From: Agrobacterium fabrum str. C58
Lineage (GTDB): Bacteria; Pseudomonadota; Alphaproteobacteria; Rhizobiales; Rhizobiaceae
Assembly (NCBI RefSeq): GCF_000092025.1
Contig: NC_003063.2
Coordinates: 248,001-312,000, forward strand
Direction: 5' to 3'
DNA: 64,000 nt
Shown: positions 60,725 through 64,000 of the stretch, in pieces
Layout of the letters: the number at the start of each line of letters is the position of its first letter
Numbering within the stretch: the first letter of the stretch is position 1
Notes under the pieces: generated by a model
The model's input: only the letters and a program-made list of their open reading frames with translations
Database searches by the model: none
What the model was told of the DNA's origin: nothing
Translations under genes and position numbers: made by a program

Positions 60725-61684
60725 GTGAATCCAGTTGCGGGAGCGGCAAAGGTGACAATGCCGGAAAGAACCATGGTCCGGGTGGACGAAAAGCAGCTGC
60801 CGCGCTGGACGCGCTGGCTCGATCTCGGCGACCGGTTGCTGGCCGTGCTACTGCTGGCGCCCGCAGCGATCCTGCTGTCGCTCATCATCGTTTATCCGGT
60901 GGCGCGGCTCGTCTATACCAGCTTCTTCAGCCTGTCGCTGACCTCAGGTCTGCCGGCGGAATTCATCGGCTTTGAAAATTATACGGCGATGTTCGATGAT
61001 CCGATCTTCTGGGAAACGACCTGGAATACGGTGCTGATCACGCTGATCACGGTGCCCGGCGCGCTCTTCATGGGCCTTGGCCTAGCACTGCTCGCCAACC
61101 TGCCTTTCTCCATGCAATGGCCGATGCGGCTTTCGCTTCTGATCCCCTGGGCGCTGCCGCTGTCCTTTGCGGGCCTCATCTTCGCGTGGTTCTTCCATTA
61201 CGAATATGGCGTGGTCAATGATGTGCTGAACCGGCTCGGCTTTGAAGGCATCATCTGGTTCAACTCGCCGAACTGGGCCTTTGCCGCCATCTGCCTGACG
61301 ATCATCTGGAAAACCTCCTCCTTCATGGCGCTGATGATCCTTGCGGGCTTGCAGACCATTCCGCGCTCGCTTTACGAGGCAGCGGATGTGGATGGCGCCG
61401 GCAAGATCAGGCGGTTCTTCGAGATCACCCTGCCGCTGCTCAAGCCCTCGATCGTCGTCGCACTCATCTTCCGCACGATCACGGCGCTGCAAACCTTTGA
61501 TATTCCTTACATGATGACCGGCGGCGGACCCGGCACATCCACCACCACGCTTGCCATGTATATCCACCAGAACACCGTCTCCTTCCTCGATCTCGGTTAC
61601 GGTTCGGCCTTAGCGGTCGTGATGTTTGCGCTTTCCATGTGCGTTACCGCCGTTTACCTCCGCATTATCAGGACGAAGGACTAA
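60725..61684 (+). CDS. smoG: ABC transporter permease (SmoG)
   Basis: A 319-residue MalF-type permease with six helices, EAA loop SLYEAADVDGAGKIRRFFEI and periplasmic YMMTGGGPGTSTTTLAMYI. The listed start is GTG at 60725 with GGGAG upstream; an ATG at 60758 after AAAGGTGA is an alternative. Pairs with SmoH. Confidence 0.92.
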   Translation: MNPVAGAAKVTMPERTMVRVDEKQLPRWTRWLDLGDRLLAVLLLAPAAILLSLIIVYPVARLVYTSFFSLSLTSGLPAEFIGFENYTAMFDDPIFWETTWNTVLITLITVPGALFMGLGLALLANLPFSMQWPMRLSLLIPWALPLSFAGLIFAWFFHYEYGVVNDVLNRLGFEGIIWFNSPNWAFAAICLTIIWKTSSFMALMILAGLQTIPRSLYEAADVDGAGKIRRFFEITLPLLKPSIVVALIFRTITALQTFDIPYMMTGGGPGTSTTTLAMYIHQNTVSFLDLGYGSALAVVMFALSMCVTAVYLRIIRTKD

Positions 61685-61688
61685 ACCC

Positions 61689-62546
61689 ATGAGCACCGTT
61701 GCCACCTCCCCCGGTCTGTCCTCCTTCTTCTCCGGCAAGCCGCTGCGCTTCATCGCCGCCTCCATTCTTCTGGTGAATGGCCTTTTCCCCGCGATCTGGA
61801 TTCTCTTCACCTCGCTGAAGACCGAGGCAGAACTGACCGTGAAACCGATCACATGGTTTCCGCACGCGCCGACGCTTGCCAATTACATGCAGGCCTTTTC
61901 CGATCAGCCGTTGCACCTCTTCCTGTTTAACAGCTTCATGGTGGCGCTGCTCTCCACCGCACTCACCATCCTGATTTCTGTACTGGCGGCTTACGCGCTG
62001 GCGCGGCTGAACCTCAAATACCGCGCGCTGATCCTGTCGCTCATCATCGCCGTTTCCACCTTCCCGCTTGTCACGCTGCTGGTGCCGCTGTTCGAAATCA
62101 TGCGGGCGCTCAATCTGCTGAATAGCTGGACGGCACTGATCCTGCCCTACACGGTGCTGTCGCTACCGGTCTGCACGCTGATGCTGGTATCCTTCTTCGA
62201 AAGCATTCCGCGCGACCTCGAAAACGCCGCCATGATCGATGGCTGCACCCGCATCGGCGCCCTGTTCAAGGTCGTCGTGCCGCTCTGCGCGCCGGGCGTC
62301 TTTACCGCCGGCATTCTCGCCTTCGTCAATGCCTGGGATGAGTTCCTGCTGGCGCTCTCTTTCAACTCCAACCCGGCCCTTCGCACCCTGCCCGTCGGCA
62401 TTCAGCTTTATCAGGGTGAGTTCGCCTTCCCCTGGCCGGTCATCTCGGCGGCGCTGGTGGTCGGCATCGTGCCGGTTGCGATCCTGATCGTCATCTTCCA
62501 GGAACGGGTCGTCTCGGGCCTCACCGCCGGTGGTCTCAAGGGCTAA
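61689..62546 (+). CDS. smoH: ABC transporter permease (SmoH)
   Basis: A 285-residue MalG-type permease with six helices, EAA loop DLENAAMIDGCTRIGALFKVV and C-terminus VSGLTAGGLKG. Starts four bases after the smoG stop with GAAGGA upstream. Completes the sulfoquinovosyl glycerol importer. Confidence 0.93.
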   Translation: MSTVATSPGLSSFFSGKPLRFIAASILLVNGLFPAIWILFTSLKTEAELTVKPITWFPHAPTLANYMQAFSDQPLHLFLFNSFMVALLSTALTILISVLAAYALARLNLKYRALILSLIIAVSTFPLVTLLVPLFEIMRALNLLNSWTALILPYTVLSLPVCTLMLVSFFESIPRDLENAAMIDGCTRIGALFKVVVPLCAPGVFTAGILAFVNAWDEFLLALSFNSNPALRTLPVGIQLYQGEFAFPWPVISAALVVGIVPVAILIVIFQERVVSGLTAGGLKG

Positions 62547-62557
62547 AAGGTTAAGTC

Positions 62558-64000
62558 ATGCATTTCGAAACGACCAAAGACGGCTTCACGATCGCGATCG
62601 GCAACCGCATCATCCTTTCCCATTCGCCCGATAAACCGGCCTTCTTCGCCGGTTTCGGCGAGGAACGAATGGACATGTATCGTGGCAATTTCGATATCGA
62701 GGACTATGTCATCGAGAGAACGGCCCTGCGCCATGCCGAGGTGAGTGGCGACAGCGTCACGCTCTCATCCGCGCCAGGACAGGCGCCGCGCCTTCGCCTG
62801 ACGCTCGACGGCAACGCCATCAGGCTGACGGCGCTGGACGAGACGATCAACCGCCTCTGGCTGCGCGTCGTCGCGGAGACGGACGAGCATGTCTGGGGTG
62901 GCGGCGAGCAGATGTCCTATTTCGACATGCGCGGCCGGCGCTTCCCGCTCTGGACCTCTGAGCCCGGGGTCGGCCGAGACAAGACCACCGAAATCACCTT
63001 CAAGTCTGATGTCAGCGGCAAGGCGGGTGGTGATTATTACAACACCAACTATCCGCAGCCGACCTGGCTCTCCTCGCGCAAATACGCCCTGCATGTGGAA
63101 ACGAGCGCCTATTCGGTCTTCGACTTCCGCAATGGCGATTTCCACGAGATCGAAATCTGGGCCGTCCCCGAAAAGATCGAATTCTTCGCCGGCGACAGTT
63201 TCGCCGATATCGTCTCCGCCCTGTCTCTTCACTTCGGACGCCAGCCCGAATTGCCTGATTGGGTCTATAACGGCGCGATCATCGGATTGAAGGATGGCGT
63301 CAACTCCTTTGCCCGGCTGGAGAAAATCCGTGCGGCCGGAACGAAGGTGTCCGGCCTCTGGTGCGAGGACTGGGTGGGGCTTCGTCAGACGTCCTTCGGC
63401 GCACGCCTCTTCTGGGACTGGCAGGCGAATGACACGCGCTACCCGCATCTGCGCCAGAAGATCGCCGAGTTAGCCGATCAGGGTATCCGCTTTCTGGGTT
63501 ACGTGAACCCCTATCTCTGCGTAGATGGCCCACTCTTTCCGGTCGCTGAATCGGCGGGTTATTTCGCCACCGATGTGGATGGAAAGACGGCGTTGGTGGA
63601 CTTCGGCGAATTCGATTGCGGCGTGGTGGATTTCACCAACCCTGCCGCCGCCGACTGGTTCGCCGAAGAGATCATCGGCAAAAACATGCTGGATTTCGGG
63701 CTTTCCGGCTGGATGGCCGATTTCGGTGAATATCTGCCGATCGATATCAAGCTGTCCAATGGCGTCGACGCCAAGCTGATGCATAATGCCTGGCCGACGC
63801 TCTGGGCCGAAGTCAATGCGAAGGGCGTCGAAAGCCGTGGCAAGACCGGCGAAGCACTGTTCTTCATGCGTGCAGGCTTCACCGGCGTGCAGGCCCATTG
63901 CCCGCTGATCTGGGGTGGCGACCAGTCTGTCGACTTCTCCCGTCATGACGGCCTTGTCACCGTCATCTGCGGCGCGCTCTCCTCCGGCCTCATGGGCAAT
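62558..64000 (+). CDS. smoI: Sulfoquinovosidase, glycoside hydrolase family 31 (SmoI), partial
   Basis: The first 481 residues of a GH31 enzyme that releases sulfoquinovose from its glycosides; the C-terminal end lies beyond the window. The catalytic nucleophile is Asp388 (GWMADFGEYLP) and the acid/base Asp455 (IWGGDQSVDF). Sulfonate-recognition residues Arg283 and Trp286 lie in FGARLFWDW, after the signature DWVGLRQTS. These positions coincide with those I recall for the characterised Agrobacterium enzyme. The ATG at 62558 follows AAAGGTTAAG, eleven bases after smoH. No signal peptide, so it acts in the cytoplasm after uptake. Confidence 0.95.
   Translation, partial: MHFETTKDGFTIAIGNRIILSHSPDKPAFFAGFGEERMDMYRGNFDIEDYVIERTALRHAEVSGDSVTLSSAPGQAPRLRLTLDGNAIRLTALDETINRLWLRVVAETDEHVWGGGEQMSYFDMRGRRFPLWTSEPGVGRDKTTEITFKSDVSGKAGGDYYNTNYPQPTWLSSRKYALHVETSAYSVFDFRNGDFHEIEIWAVPEKIEFFAGDSFADIVSALSLHFGRQPELPDWVYNGAIIGLKDGVNSFARLEKIRAAGTKVSGLWCEDWVGLRQTSFGARLFWDWQANDTRYPHLRQKIAELADQGIRFLGYVNPYLCVDGPLFPVAESAGYFATDVDGKTALVDFGEFDCGVVDFTNPAAADWFAEEIIGKNMLDFGLSGWMADFGEYLPIDIKLSNGVDAKLMHNAWPTLWAEVNAKGVESRGKTGEALFFMRAGFTGVQAHCPLIWGGDQSVDFSRHDGLVTVICGALSSGLMGN

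Overview
The window looks like the chromosome of an alphaproteobacterium of the Rhizobiaceae, and very probably Agrobacterium (A. tumefaciens / A. fabrum C58 type). It is GC-rich and dense, and dominated by ABC and TRAP importers paired with sugar-acid and sugar enzymes. It carries minCDE next to catabolic genes and ends in the sulfoquinovose (smo) locus. In the sulfoquinovosidase the residues fall exactly at Arg283, Trp286, Asp388 and Asp455, the numbering I recall for the Agrobacterium enzyme. The gene order also fits my memory of the C58 linear chromosome. Strain identity was not checked by search. No rRNA, tRNA, CRISPR array, transposase or phage gene was seen.

Layout. (1) 1-2.1 kb: a DUF1304 membrane protein, a MOFRL glycerate kinase and a small secreted cysteine-containing protein. 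(2) 2.1-12 kb: a sugar regulon in two divergent arms around a ROK repressor. The leftward arm has a binding protein, two permeases, an ATPase, a TIM-barrel isomerase and a Gfo/Idh dehydrogenase. The rightward arm has the ROK gene, another Gfo/Idh dehydrogenase and a ThuA-like protein. A 12-bp operator occurs as two exact inverted copies, one in each divergent promoter. (3) 12-20 kb: an amidase, a membrane GGDEF-EAL protein followed by two paralogous orphan amino-acid-type binding proteins, then minCDE with a CtrA-type box upstream. (4) 20-32 kb: a HAD phosphatase; a hexuronate/aldonate operon (FCD-type GntR regulator, three-gene TRAP importer, zinc dehydrogenase, mannonate dehydratase UxuA); a VanZ-like protein; a ketoglutarate-semialdehyde dehydrogenase; and a second TRAP importer with a fused DctQM permease. 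(5) 32-42 kb: a split peptide-type ABC importer grouped with a cog3964 amidohydrolase, a RidA-like deaminase, a SelA-like PLP enzyme and an IclR regulator. (6) 42-54.3 kb, surface and envelope: a glycosyltransferase, a Wza-type export lipoprotein, an RND efflux pair, an IalB-like protein and a large autotransporter. (7) 54.5-64 kb: smoABC, smoD and smoEFGHI, the last cut by the window end.

How the genes work together. The smo genes take up sulfoquinovosyl glycerol (SmoEFGH), hydrolyse it to sulfoquinovose (SmoI), release sulfite with reduced flavin (SmoC and SmoA) and reduce 6-oxo-glucose to glucose (SmoB). Two 22-bp sites matching at 20 positions sit over the -35 elements of the smoCBA and smoE promoters and are the likely SmoD operators. 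The 32-42 kb cluster reads as a possible undescribed pathway: uptake, deacylation or ester hydrolysis, PLP-dependent elimination of ammonia, then enamine hydrolysis. The 2-12 kb cluster resembles non-hydrolytic (3-keto) glycoside catabolism.
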